A DNA stretch of 64,000 nt, from contig NZ_LJYW01000001.1 in the NCBI RefSeq assembly GCF_001305515.1, forward strand, positions 4,483,642 through 4,547,641, given 5' to 3'. Of this stretch, positions 46,292 through 54,295 are shown in pieces. The notes under the pieces were generated by a model. It did no database searches. It was not told the DNA's origin and saw only the letters and a list, made by a program, of their open reading frames with translations. The stretch is from Prosthecodimorpha hirschii. Its GTDB lineage: Bacteria > Pseudomonadota > Alphaproteobacteria > Rhizobiales > Ancalomicrobiaceae. How positions within the stretch are numbered: the stretch's first letter is position 1; every line of letters starts with the position of its first letter. The position numbers and the translations under genes are program-made.

Positions 46292-46668
46292 ATCTCGATT
46301 TCCTGATCGACGAATGCCTGCACCGGCGTCTGGTCGATCTGGCTGCGGCGCGCGGCCATCTGGCAGAGCATGTCGTCCGGCTCGGCCTCGCCGGCACGCC
46401 CGATGGTCTGATCGCCGGTGCGGCCGTCGGGCGCGGTGCCGTACTGGTCACCAACAACCGGCGCGATTTTCGGCGGATCTATGCGCGCCTGCCGCGGCAT
46501 CCGGGCCTCGCCGTCATCGTGCCCAACGGGCCCCTGGCGCTGCAGGCCCGGCTTTTCGAGGGTCTCATGATCCATCTGGAGGACCATGCGCCGGCGGATT
46601 GTCTCGTCGAAATCGACGCTGCCGGCGCCGTCACGCTCGAACCCTGGTCGGCCGCCCGGAGCGACTGA
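46288..46668 (+). CDS. DUF5615 PIN-like protein, probable toxin
   Basis: A 126-residue protein with a GTG start overlapping the DUF433 stop. LDFLIDECLHRRLVDLAAARG supplies the first acidic residues (D and E) of a PIN-like RNase site, AAVGRGAVLVTNNRRDF the second (with N-N-R-D), matching DUF5615 (Mut7-C-like). Length and order fit the DUF433/DUF5615 module. RNase toxicity is known for VapC-type PIN proteins but is not established for this branch. Confidence 0.87.
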   Translation: MNLDFLIDECLHRRLVDLAAARGHLAEHVVRLGLAGTPDGLIAGAAVGRGAVLVTNNRRDFRRIYARLPRHPGLAVIVPNGPLALQARLFEGLMIHLEDHAPADCLVEIDAAGAVTLEPWSAARSD

Positions 46669-46708
46669 CCGCAAGAAACGCTGAAGACGTCCAAGAGGAG
46701 AGTTCCGC

Positions 46709-47689
46709 ATGCATGTCCTGATCATCGGTGCCGCCGGCATGGTCGGCCGCAAGCTGACCGAGCGGCTGGTCCGCGACGGCCGTCTCGGCGCGACACCGAT
46801 CACCGCCATGACGCTGACCGACGTGATCGTGCCGGATCGTCCCGAGGCGCCGTTCCCGATCGTCGCGCTGCAGGGCGACCTGTCGGTGCCGGGCGAGGCC
46901 GAACGCCTGATCGCCGCGCGTCCGGGCGCGATCTTCCATCTCGCCGCCATCGTGTCGGGCGAGGCCGAGGCCGATTTCGAGAAGGGCTACCGGATCAATC
47001 TCGACGGCACGCGCTTCCTGTTCGACGCCATCCGCCTCGTCGGCGGCGGCTACAAGCCGCGCATGGTGTTCACCTCCTCGATCGCGGTCTTCGGCGCGCC
47101 CTTCCCGGAGGCGATCGGCGACGAGTTCTTCACGACGCCGCTGACCTCCTACGGCACCCAGAAGGCGATGGGCGAACTGCTGCTCGCCGACTATTCGCGC
47201 CGCGGCTTCTTCGACGGCGTCGGCATCCGCCTGCCGACCATCTGCGTTCGCCCCGGCAAGCCCAACAAGGCGGCCTCGGGCTTCTTCTCCAACATCATCC
47301 GCGAGCCGCTCGCCGGCCATGAGGCCGTGCTGCCGGTCGACGAGGATGTGCGCCACTGGCATGCCTCGCCGCGCTCGGCGGTCGGCTTCCTGATCCATGC
47401 GGCGACGATGGACACCGCCCCGCTCGGCGCGCGGCGCAACCTGACCATGCCGGGCCTGTCGGTCACGGTCGGCGAGCAGATCGAGGCCCTGCGCCGTGTC
47501 GCCGGCGACGGCGTCGTCGCCCGCATCCGCCGCGAGCCCGACCAGACCATCCGCGGCATCGTCGCCGGCTGGCCGCGCAATTTCGACGCCTCGCGCGCCG
47601 AGAGCTTCGGCTTCACGGCCGAGAAGACCTTCGACGAGATCATCCGCGTCCATATCGACGACGAACTCGGCGGCAGCTGGGTCAAGTGA
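46709..47689 (+). CDS. denD: NAD-dependent epimerase/dehydratase family, D-erythronate dehydrogenase type
   Basis: A 326-residue extended SDR. The NAD loop is IIGAAGMVGRKLTERL, catalytic residues are in FTSSIAVFG and SYGTQKAMGELLL (YxxxK), and IRLPTICVRPGKPNKAASGFFS is typical of DenD. DenD oxidises D-erythronate to 2-keto-D-erythronate in the four-carbon acid pathway, whose later steps use an OtnI isomerase and OtnC decarboxylase; these are not in the window. AAGAGGAGAG upstream is a good ribosome site. A strong terminator follows. Substrate assignment is by family. Confidence 0.82.
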   Translation: MHVLIIGAAGMVGRKLTERLVRDGRLGATPITAMTLTDVIVPDRPEAPFPIVALQGDLSVPGEAERLIAARPGAIFHLAAIVSGEAEADFEKGYRINLDGTRFLFDAIRLVGGGYKPRMVFTSSIAVFGAPFPEAIGDEFFTTPLTSYGTQKAMGELLLADYSRRGFFDGVGIRLPTICVRPGKPNKAASGFFSNIIREPLAGHEAVLPVDEDVRHWHASPRSAVGFLIHAATMDTAPLGARRNLTMPGLSVTVGEQIEALRRVAGDGVVARIRREPDQTIRGIVAGWPRNFDASRAESFGFTAEKTFDEIIRVHIDDELGGSWVK

Positions 47690-47713
47690 TCCGGCACCCG
47701 TGACGGGACCACG

Positions 47714-47755
47714 GAAGCCCCCGTGCCGGCGATCCCGGCGCGGGGGCTTCTGTTT
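47714..47755 (+). terminator. Intrinsic terminator after denD
   Basis: GAAGCCCCCG (47714-47723) and CGGGGGCTTC (47741-47750) are a perfect 10-bp stem with an inner CCGG pairing, followed by TGTTTG. It is the best intrinsic terminator in the window and separates denD from the convergent DMT-transporter gene. Confidence 0.8.
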
Positions 47756-47838
47756 GCTGGCAGTCGATGGGAAGCGCGCTCCGGCGGTCTGGCCGGTACG
47801 AGCGATCCCGGCGGAGAGCAGGGGCCGGTCCGGTCCGG

Positions 47839-48798
47839 TCAGCGGCCGGCGGAGGGTCCGGTCTCGCGCCAGATCAGATAGAGGCCGCTGCCGATCACGA
47901 TCGAGGCGCCGACGATGGTGTTGAGACCCGGCAGGTCGCCGAACACCAGGTAGCCGATCAGGACGGCCCAGACGATCTGGGTGTAGATGAACGGCGCCAC
48001 CACCGGTGCCGGGGCATGGGTATAGGCGCGGATCAGGAAGAAATGGCCGACGGCGCCGGCGAGGCCGAGCAGCAGCATCAGCGCCCAGTCGAGCGTCGTC
48101 GGCGGCCAGACCCAGACCGCCGGCATCACGGGCGCGAGCATGCCGACCGGGATCGCCGCCGAGATGACCAGCATGCTGGCGGTCGAATCGATGCCCGACA
48201 GGGTCCGGGTCGCGATGCCGTAGGCGGCGTAGCAGGCGACGCTGCCGAAGCTCCACAGCATGGCGGTCTGGAAGCCGCCGGTGCCCGGGCGCGTGATGAC
48301 GAGCACGCCCGCGAAGCCGATCAGGATCGCCACCCAGTTCTTCCAGCCGATGCGCTCGCCGAGCAGCGGGCCGGACAGGAGCGCGATCAGGAACGGCGTC
48401 GCGAAGGCGATCGCCATGGTGTCGGCGAGCTGTAGCGTGCGCACCGCGATGAAGTTGAAGATGGTCGAGCCGAACAGCAGGAGCCCGCGCACGAATTGCA
48501 GGAACGGCCGGCGCGTCGTCCAGGCGTCCGCCTGGGTCCAGGGATTGAGGAAGGCGGCGATCAGGGCCAGCGCCACGGTGTAGCGGACGAAGGTGACCTG
48601 CAGCGCCGGCATGTCGCGCACCAGCCACTTCGCGGCGCCGTCGAGCACCGAGAAGCAGGCGAGCGCCAGGCACATCAGCCCGATGCCCTTGAGGCGCGCC
48701 AGTTGCGCGCGGCGCGCCTCGATGTCCGCGGCCGGGCCGGCCGGCCTGCCGGCCAGCACCGGCTCGGCCGTGCCGGGAAGATCGGTCGGAGGTTTCAA
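47839..48798 (-). CDS. DMT-superfamily (EamA) membrane transporter
   Basis: A 319-residue protein with ten predicted membrane helices in two EamA repeats (first repeat LMCLALACFSVLDGAAKWLV to GVLVITRPGTGGF, second MLWSFGSVACYAAYGIATRTL to GLYLIWRETGP). Such proteins export metabolites, often amino acids or related compounds. The start is taken as the TTG at 48798, which overlaps the stop of the upstream SDR gene (TTGA), implying coupling; it adds a 50-residue cytoplasmic tail. The ATG at MCLALACF is the alternative. Confidence 0.83.
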   Translation of the reverse strand: MKPPTDLPGTAEPVLAGRPAGPAADIEARRAQLARLKGIGLMCLALACFSVLDGAAKWLVRDMPALQVTFVRYTVALALIAAFLNPWTQADAWTTRRPFLQFVRGLLLFGSTIFNFIAVRTLQLADTMAIAFATPFLIALLSGPLLGERIGWKNWVAILIGFAGVLVITRPGTGGFQTAMLWSFGSVACYAAYGIATRTLSGIDSTASMLVISAAIPVGMLAPVMPAVWVWPPTTLDWALMLLLGLAGAVGHFFLIRAYTHAPAPVVAPFIYTQIVWAVLIGYLVFGDLPGLNTIVGASIVIGSGLYLIWRETGPSAGR

Positions 48799-49550
48799 TA
48801 GGTGGCCCGTCCGCCCGAGACGTCGAAGACCGCGCCGGTCGTGAACGAGCATTCGCGCGAGACCATGAAGGCGATGGTTGCCGCGACCTCCTCGACGGCG
48901 ACGAAGCGGCCGCGCGGGATCTTGGACAGCATGAAGGCGATGTGCTCCTCCGACATCTGGGAGAAGATCGCCGTGCGGGCGGCGGCCGGGGTCAGGCAGT
49001 TGACGGCGATGTCGTAGTCGGCGAGCTCCTTGCCGAGCGACTTGGTCAGCGCGATCACGGCCGCCTTGGAGGCCGAATAGGCCGACGCGTTCGGATTGCC
49101 TTCCTTGCCGGCGATCGACGCGACATTGGCGATCCGGCCGTAGTTGCGGGCGACCATCAGCGGCGCGAGCGCCTTGCAGCAATGGAAGGTGCCGGCGGTG
49201 TTGATCCGGAAGATGCGGTTCCACTCGTCGACCGGATAGTCCCACAGCTTGGCATTGGCGCCGGCGATGCCGGCATTGTTGACCAGGATGTCGACCTGGC
49301 CGAACTTTGCGACCGTGGCGTCGCGCGCGGCCTCGACGCTGGCATAGTCGCCGATGTCGACCTTGACCGGCAGGATGTCGCTGTCGCCGCCGAGTTCGGC
49401 CGCCGTCTCCGCGGCGAGTTCGACATCGAGATCCCAGATCGCGACCCGGGCGCCGTCGGTCAGAAGCCGCTCGACCACGGCCCGTCCGATGCCCTGCGCA
49501 CCGCCGGTCACCACCGCGACCTGGCCCTCGAAATCGTACCGCGTCGGCAT
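48795..49550 (-). CDS. SDR-family oxidoreductase
   Basis: A 251-residue classical short-chain dehydrogenase. The cofactor loop is VTGGAQGIGRAVVERLL with WDLD after strand two (NAD preference), NNAGIAGAN, catalytic Ser in NVASIAGKEG and Tyr/Lys in SAYSASKAAVIALTKSLGKEL, and C-terminal SFTTGAVFDVSGGRATY. The wider family includes 3-oxoacyl reductases and sugar-acid dehydrogenases, so the substrate is open. It is coupled to the downstream DMT transporter by a TTGA overlap, which suggests the two handle one metabolite. Confidence 0.88.
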   Translation of the reverse strand: MPTRYDFEGQVAVVTGGAQGIGRAVVERLLTDGARVAIWDLDVELAAETAAELGGDSDILPVKVDIGDYASVEAARDATVAKFGQVDILVNNAGIAGANAKLWDYPVDEWNRIFRINTAGTFHCCKALAPLMVARNYGRIANVASIAGKEGNPNASAYSASKAAVIALTKSLGKELADYDIAVNCLTPAAARTAIFSQMSEEHIAFMLSKIPRGRFVAVEEVAATIAFMVSRECSFTTGAVFDVSGGRATY

Positions 49551-49825
49551 GCGTTTCCCCACTTTTGTCCGAGCAATCATCCCTATCCGATCCGGTCCCG
49601 GCCGGACAGGTGCCGGCCGGCATGATGACCATGCAGCCGGCGAGCTTCTGCGCGAGCCTTCCCGGCCGCGTCGCGCAAACCGGGTGCTGACGGCATTCTT
49701 GACCATACGGGACGCACTCTCCATGATCCATGTCCATGGGGAGTGCGGTTTCCCCACGAGGCTTCGGCCGAACGATCGCGTCCCGACCCCCCTGGTTTTC
49801 CCGTCGCGACCGTCGAGGCTGCCTG

Positions 49826-50650
49826 ATGCCCGGATTTGCCTGTATTTCCGTCGAGAAACTTGCCCGTCTCGTCGGGCTCCCGCATGGCCCTGCCATCCTG
49901 GATGTTCGCGTGCCGGAGGATTTCGCGCGCGATCCCCGGCTGCTGCCGGGCTCGCGCCGCCTTGGCCATGCCGAGGCCGTCGACGGCGCGGCCCATTTTG
50001 CCGGCCGCTCCGTCGTCGTGGTCTGCGAGCGCGGCGCCAAGCTGTCGCACGGCGTGGCCGCCTGGCTGCGCCATGGCGGCGCCGATGCGGTCGTGCTCGA
50101 GGGTGGCTTCCGCGCTTGGGCGGACGCATCGCTGCCGATGATCCCGGACGCCGCCCTGCCGCCGCGCGATGCCGCCGGGCGGACCGTCTGGGTGACGCGG
50201 GCGCGCCCGAAGATCGACCGGATCGCCTGCCCGTGGCTGATCCGCCGGTTCGTCGATCCGGATGCGGTCTTCCTGTTCGTCGCGCCCGGCGAGGTCGAGG
50301 CGGTGGCCGAGCGCTTCGGCGCGACGCCGTTCGATGTCGAGGGCGTCCGCTTCACCCATCGCGGCGCAGGCTGCAGCTTCGACGCCCTGCTGCAGGATTT
50401 CGAACTCTCGACCCCGCCGCTCGACCGCGTCGCCGCGATCGTGCGCGGCGCGGATACCGACAGGCCCGACCTCGCGCCCGAGGCCGCCGGCCTGCTCGCC
50501 CTGTCGCTGGGCCTGTCGCGCATGCACGCCACCGACCTCGCGCAGCTCGATGCCGGCATGGTTCTCTACGACGCCCTCTACCGCTGGGCCCGGGACGCGA
50601 CCGGCGAGACCCACGACTGGGTCTCCCGCCGCCCGGGGACGGCATCATGA
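49826..50650 (+). CDS. Rhodanese-like / ChrB C-terminal domain fusion, chromate-resistance associated
   Basis: A 274-residue protein. Residues 5-105 look like a rhodanese domain (ILDVRVPEDFARDP near the start, VVVVCERGAKLSHGVAAWLR with the loop Cys at about residue 68, LEGGFRAWADA). Residues 118-270 match the ChrB C-terminal domain (RPKIDRIACPWLIRRFVDPDAVFLFV, FTHRGAGCSFDAL). ChrB proteins act with the chromate transporter ChrA. The stop overlaps the start of chrA (ATGA at 50647-50650). The usual N-terminal DNA-binding part of ChrB is replaced here by rhodanese, so sulfur or thiol chemistry rather than gene regulation is likely. Confidence 0.87.
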   Translation: MPGFACISVEKLARLVGLPHGPAILDVRVPEDFARDPRLLPGSRRLGHAEAVDGAAHFAGRSVVVVCERGAKLSHGVAAWLRHGGADAVVLEGGFRAWADASLPMIPDAALPPRDAAGRTVWVTRARPKIDRIACPWLIRRFVDPDAVFLFVAPGEVEAVAERFGATPFDVEGVRFTHRGAGCSFDALLQDFELSTPPLDRVAAIVRGADTDRPDLAPEAAGLLALSLGLSRMHATDLAQLDAGMVLYDALYRWARDATGETHDWVSRRPGTAS

Positions 50651-52023
50651 CGGGCGCCTCGAACCGGACCGGCGGCGCGGGCCCACTCGACAGCGGCAGC
50701 GGGGCGGATCCCCGGCGGTCGGCGGGGCCGCCGTCCTTCGGCGAACTGGTCGCCACCTTCGCCAGGATCGGCTGCCTGTCCTTCGGCGGGCCGGCCGGCC
50801 AGATCGCCCTGATGCACCGCATCGTGGTCGACGAGAAACGCTGGCTCGACGAGAAGCGCTATCTCGACGCGCTCAATTTCTGCATGCTGCTGCCCGGCCC
50901 CGAGGCGCAGCAATTGGCCACCTTCTGCGGCTGGCACCTGCACCGGACCGCCGGCGCACTGGCGGCCGGCCTCCTGTTTGTGCTGCCCGGCGCCCTCCTG
51001 ATGCTGGCGCTCGCCTGGGCCTATGCGGCCTTCGGCCGGCTCGCCGCCGTCGAGGCCCTGTTCTACGGCGTCAAGGCCGGCGTGCTGGCGATCGTCGTCG
51101 AGGCCCTGATCCGGGTCGGGCGCCGCGCGCTGAAAGCCCCGCCCGCCTGGGCGATCGCGGCGGCGGCATTCGCCGTCCTGTTCCTGACCGCGATCCCCTA
51201 TCCGGCGGTGGTCGTCGCCGCCGGGCTGGCGGGCGCCGCTTTCCTGCGCGGCCGACAGGGGCCGGCGACCCGGATCGAGCCCGGCCCGATCGACTGGGCG
51301 CGCGCGGTGCGCCGCACGATCCTGGTCGCGGCGATCGGCGCGCTCGCCTGGGGCGGCCCGGTCCTGCTGGCCGGGCTGGCGCTCGGGCCGGACCATGTCC
51401 TGGTGGTCGTGGCCGGATTCTTCTCCAAGCTCGCGGTCGTCACCTTCGGCGGCGCCTATGCGGTGCTGGCCTATATGGCCGATGCGGCGGTGACGAGCCA
51501 CGGCTGGCTGACGCCCGGCGAGATGCTCGACGGCCTGGGTCTCGCCGAGACCACGCCGGGTCCGCTGATCCTGGTGACGCAGTTCGTCGGCTTCCTGGCC
51601 GGATGGCGCCATCCGGCGCCGTTCGACGCGGTCTCGACGGGGCTCCTGTCCGCGGCGATGACCACCTGGGTCACCTTCACGCCGTCGATCCTCTGGATCC
51701 TGCTCGGCGCGCCGCTGGTCGAGCGCATCGGACGGGTGCCGGCCCTGTCGGCCGCTCTCGCCGGCATCACGGCGGCGGTGGTCGGCGTCATCCTCAAGCT
51801 GTCGCTGTGGTTCGCCTTCCACATCCTGTTCCGGGAGGTGACGCAGATCCGGCACGGCTGGCTGGCGCTCGACCTGCCGGTGCCGCTGTCGCTCGACCCG
51901 GTCGCGGCCGTGCTGGCGCTGGTCGCGGCCTATGTGCTGTTCCGAAGGCACTGGTCGGTCGCCGGCACGGTCGGCCTGACCGCGGCGCTCGGCTTCGCCG
52001 CACGCATGGCCGGGGTGGCGTGA
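50647..52023 (+). CDS. chrA: Chromate transporter, CHR family (long, two-domain)
   Basis: A 458-residue membrane protein with two homologous CHR halves, each with about five to six helices. The first half opens with FARIGCLSFGGPAGQIALMH and LNFCMLLPGPEAQQLATFCGW; the second has FFSKLAVVTFGGAYAVLAYM and LGLAETTPGPLILVTQFVGF. The FGGP and PGP motifs are diagnostic. ChrA exports chromate, driven by the membrane potential, and may use sulfate-like anions. Coupled to the rhodanese-ChrB gene. It converges on the nitrile hydratase operon with a 16-bp gap. Confidence 0.94.
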   Translation: MTGASNRTGGAGPLDSGSGADPRRSAGPPSFGELVATFARIGCLSFGGPAGQIALMHRIVVDEKRWLDEKRYLDALNFCMLLPGPEAQQLATFCGWHLHRTAGALAAGLLFVLPGALLMLALAWAYAAFGRLAAVEALFYGVKAGVLAIVVEALIRVGRRALKAPPAWAIAAAAFAVLFLTAIPYPAVVVAAGLAGAAFLRGRQGPATRIEPGPIDWARAVRRTILVAAIGALAWGGPVLLAGLALGPDHVLVVVAGFFSKLAVVTFGGAYAVLAYMADAAVTSHGWLTPGEMLDGLGLAETTPGPLILVTQFVGFLAGWRHPAPFDAVSTGLLSAAMTTWVTFTPSILWILLGAPLVERIGRVPALSAALAGITAAVVGVILKLSLWFAFHILFREVTQIRHGWLALDLPVPLSLDPVAAVLALVAAYVLFRRHWSVAGTVGLTAALGFAARMAGVA

Positions 52024-52039
52024 CGATCCGTCGTCCAGC

Positions 52040-52408
52040 TCAGGGGGCCTGCAGCTCGCGGCCGAGCACGATCGGTTCGCCGTGCGGCGTGGCGCGGGCG
52101 GCGCGATCCCAGGCGGCCTTGCGGTCGGCGAGTTCGGCGTCCGTCACCGCGCCCTTGGCGGCGACGAGCTTCTCCAGGGCCGCCAGCCAGTGGAGATAGT
52201 AGGTCTCGCCGGTATCGGGATCGCCGGCGGCCTGCGCGGCCTTGATCTCGGCACCGAGCGCGGCGGCCCATTCGTCCCAGCCGAACAGGCAGGCCTCGTG
52301 CAGCCGCACCGCCAGCGCGAAGGCCTGCGCCTCCCAAGGCTCGCGGAACACCGGCCCGTCGGCGTCGCGCGGGATCGCCGGCAAGGCGGCGAGCCGGTCG
52401 GCCGTCAC
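52040..52408 (-). CDS. Nitrile hydratase accessory protein (activator, P14K/NHase_beta-like)
   Basis: A 122-residue protein related to the beta-subunit N-terminus, as cobalt-type NHase activators are: FREPWEAQAFALAVRLHEACLFGWDEWAAALGAEI, then YYLHWLAALEKLVAAKGAVTDAELADRKAAWDRAA. The activator swaps or inserts the cobalt-bearing alpha subunit during maturation. The start is the GTG at 52408, overlapping the nthB stop codon (GTGA). Third gene of the nthA-nthB-activator operon. Confidence 0.87.
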   Translation of the reverse strand: MTADRLAALPAIPRDADGPVFREPWEAQAFALAVRLHEACLFGWDEWAAALGAEIKAAQAAGDPDTGETYYLHWLAALEKLVAAKGAVTDAELADRKAAWDRAARATPHGEPIVLGRELQAP

Positions 52409-53112
52409 GGTGTGGGCTCCAAGAGGGCGGGCTCCAAGGGGGCGGGCTCCAGAGGCGCAGGCTCCAGATAGGGTTCGAACAGGTCGATGCGGACGGTCAG
52501 CAGGGGATCGCCGTCGGGACCCCACAGGTCGCGGCCGTCGAAGACGATGCCGTAGAGCCAGGCGGGTCCCTCGCCCTGGTGGTGGGCGTTGGTGTCGGGC
52601 AGCACGAAGGCGCCGTGCACGGCCTCGATCCGGCCCGGCTTGCCGCGCGCGTAGCGGGGCAGGCGGGTATGGGTCTTCGGATGCATGATGCGCGTCATGA
52701 CCCGGTCGCCGACCGCGAAGCGCGCCGGGGCGGTGGCCGGCCGGTCGCACGGGCCGCCGCGGGCGAGCACCGCCGGCACGTCGGCGGCCTTGAGGACGCG
52801 CTTGACCGGGGCCGGCGGCGTCAGCGCATGGCCGGTGCGGATCTCTTCCGCGCTGGCGAGCCCGGTATCGATGAGCAGGCGCTCCAGGCCGGTCGCCCAG
52901 ATGTCGTAGTAGCTCTTGGACAGATAGGCCGCCGGCGGCATCGACTCGCGCATGAACCGCGAGCGGTCGATGGTCCAGCTGCCGGTCGCCCCCATGGCCA
53001 GCGTGATGGCTAGCGCCCGCTTCTCCCAGGCGCCATGGAACAGCGGCTCGTTCACTTCCGGCGCCACCGGGCCGAAGCCCATCTGGCCGCCCATGTCCTG
53101 CGCGCCGTTCAT
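52405..53112 (-). CDS. nthB: Nitrile hydratase subunit beta
   Basis: A 235-residue subunit. Standard features are [47 protein letters not shown] and the SH3-like C-terminal domain ([42 protein letters not shown]). It pairs with the alpha subunit to hydrate nitriles to amides. The C-terminus is extended by a small repeat, [16 protein letters not shown], not usual for this subunit. ATG overlaps the nthA stop (ATGA at 53109-53112). Confidence 0.95.
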   Translation of the reverse strand: MNGAQDMGGQMGFGPVAPEVNEPLFHGAWEKRALAITLAMGATGSWTIDRSRFMRESMPPAAYLSKSYYDIWATGLERLLIDTGLASAEEIRTGHALTPPAPVKRVLKAADVPAVLARGGPCDRPATAPARFAVGDRVMTRIMHPKTHTRLPRYARGKPGRIEAVHGAFVLPDTNAHHQGEGPAWLYGIVFDGRDLWGPDGDPLLTVRIDLFEPYLEPAPLEPAPLEPALLEPTP

Positions 53113-53816
53113 GCCGCGGCCTCCGGATGCGCATCCGCCGGCAGGGCGAGACCGGTGCCGATCATGGAATCGCGCGTGACCAGGTCGGCGAGCCGGTCCT
53201 CGCTCCAGCCCTCGGTGCCCGAAGGGCGCTCGGGGATGACCAGATAGCGGATCTCGGCGGTCGAATCCCAGACGGTGATCTCGGTCTCGTCCGGCAGGGT
53301 GACGCCGAACTCGGCCAGCACCGAACGCGGCTCGATCACCGCGCGCGAGCGGTAGGGCGCGGCCTTGTACCAGACCGGCGGCAGGCCGAGCACCGACCAC
53401 GGATAGCAGGAGCACAGCGTGCAGACGACCATGTTGTGCCGGCCGGGACGGTTCTCGACCGCCACCATGTGCTCGCCCTGCCGCCCGGTATAGCCGAGCG
53501 AGGCGATCGCCGCGGTGGCATCCTGCATCAGCCAGGCGTGGAAGGCCGGGTCGCTCCAGGCGCGGGCGACCACGCGGGCGCCGTTGCGCGGCCCGACCTT
53601 GGTCTCGTAGGTCTCGATCAGCGCGTCCAGCGCGGCCGGATCGACATAGCCCTTCTCGACCAGCAGCGATTCCAGCGCCCTGACCCTGAGCGCGACCTCG
53701 GACAGCGCCGAGCCGTCATGGTCGTGGTCATGATCATGGTCGTGACCATGGTGGTGATCGTGTTGATGGTCGTGATCGTGCTGACGATCGTGATCGTGCG
53801 GGTGGTCGTGGCCCAT
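53109..53816 (-). CDS. nthA: Nitrile hydratase subunit alpha, cobalt type, with His-rich N-terminus
   Basis: A 235-residue catalytic subunit. VCTLCSC at residues 131-137 binds the metal; threonine after the first cysteine marks the cobalt type (iron enzymes have CSLCSC). The Cys residues are oxidised to sulfenic and sulfinic forms in known members. Other blocks are [21 protein letters not shown] and [20 protein letters not shown]. Unusually, residues 3-34 are nearly all His-Asp pairs (16 His), which could hold cobalt or nickel. First gene of the nthA-nthB-activator operon; the ATG at 53816 puts the His tract at the N-terminus. Confidence 0.95.
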   Translation of the reverse strand: MGHDHPHDHDRQHDHDHQHDHHHGHDHDHDHDHDGSALSEVALRVRALESLLVEKGYVDPAALDALIETYETKVGPRNGARVVARAWSDPAFHAWLMQDATAAIASLGYTGRQGEHMVAVENRPGRHNMVVCTLCSCYPWSVLGLPPVWYKAAPYRSRAVIEPRSVLAEFGVTLPDETEITVWDSTAEIRYLVIPERPSGTEGWSEDRLADLVTRDSMIGTGLALPADAHPEAAA

Positions 53817-54295
53817 CGCGTCCTCCGGAGCCGCGACGCTACCCGTCCGGATGCCACGCGTCAAAGCGACGGGCCAGGGGTTCGCGCCGCCGGGCGCGCA
53901 GGGCGGCGGACCGGCGGGTTCGGGCGCCAGAAGGGCGGGCGTCAGAAGGGCAGGTATCAGAAAGGCGGTGCGGCAGGACGTCTGGGGCGCGGCGCGCCAG
54001 GCGTCCGAGGGGCAGGGGCTTCAGAGGGCGGACGCACCAGAGCGCCGGGTGGCTGGAGGCCCCCGACGATCGCGGGGCGCCATCGTGGCCGTTCCGTGGT
54101 CGGCGCGACGGCGCAGGTGGCAGCGCTGCGTCGGACGAGACCACCGGCAGCCATAACAGAAACCCTGAGGTTTCGTCTGTCAAGGGTCTGCTATGCACCC
54201 GGCGAACAGCATGGCATTGTCTGGGGCATGGGAGCAACGGGCCGCCGCGAGCGGCCGACCGCAAAGACCCCTCAAGGGGCGCGGTTCAGGGAGGC
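53817..54295. other. Intergenic region between nthA and the acyl-CoA ligase gene, with 15-bp repeats
   Basis: About 480 bp between divergent operons with no gene I can support. It holds three tandem 15-bp units (53924-53938, 53939-53953, 53954-53968; consensus GCGTCAGAAGGGCGG) and looser AGGGGCAG/AGAGGGCGG copies downstream to about 54040. The stretch at 54150-54200 is less GC-rich and carries an inverted repeat. The ribosome site of the ligase gene is AGGGAGGC at 54288-54295. Confidence 0.6.
54159..54174. promoter_or_regulatory. Inverted repeat upstream of the ligase/ABC operon
   Basis: GAAACC-CTGA-GGTTTC is a perfect 6-bp palindrome flanked by ACA and GTCTGT, 120 bp before the ligase start and in the AT-richer part of the gap. 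It is a candidate operator for a regulator not in this window, or a short hairpin. Confidence 0.35.
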
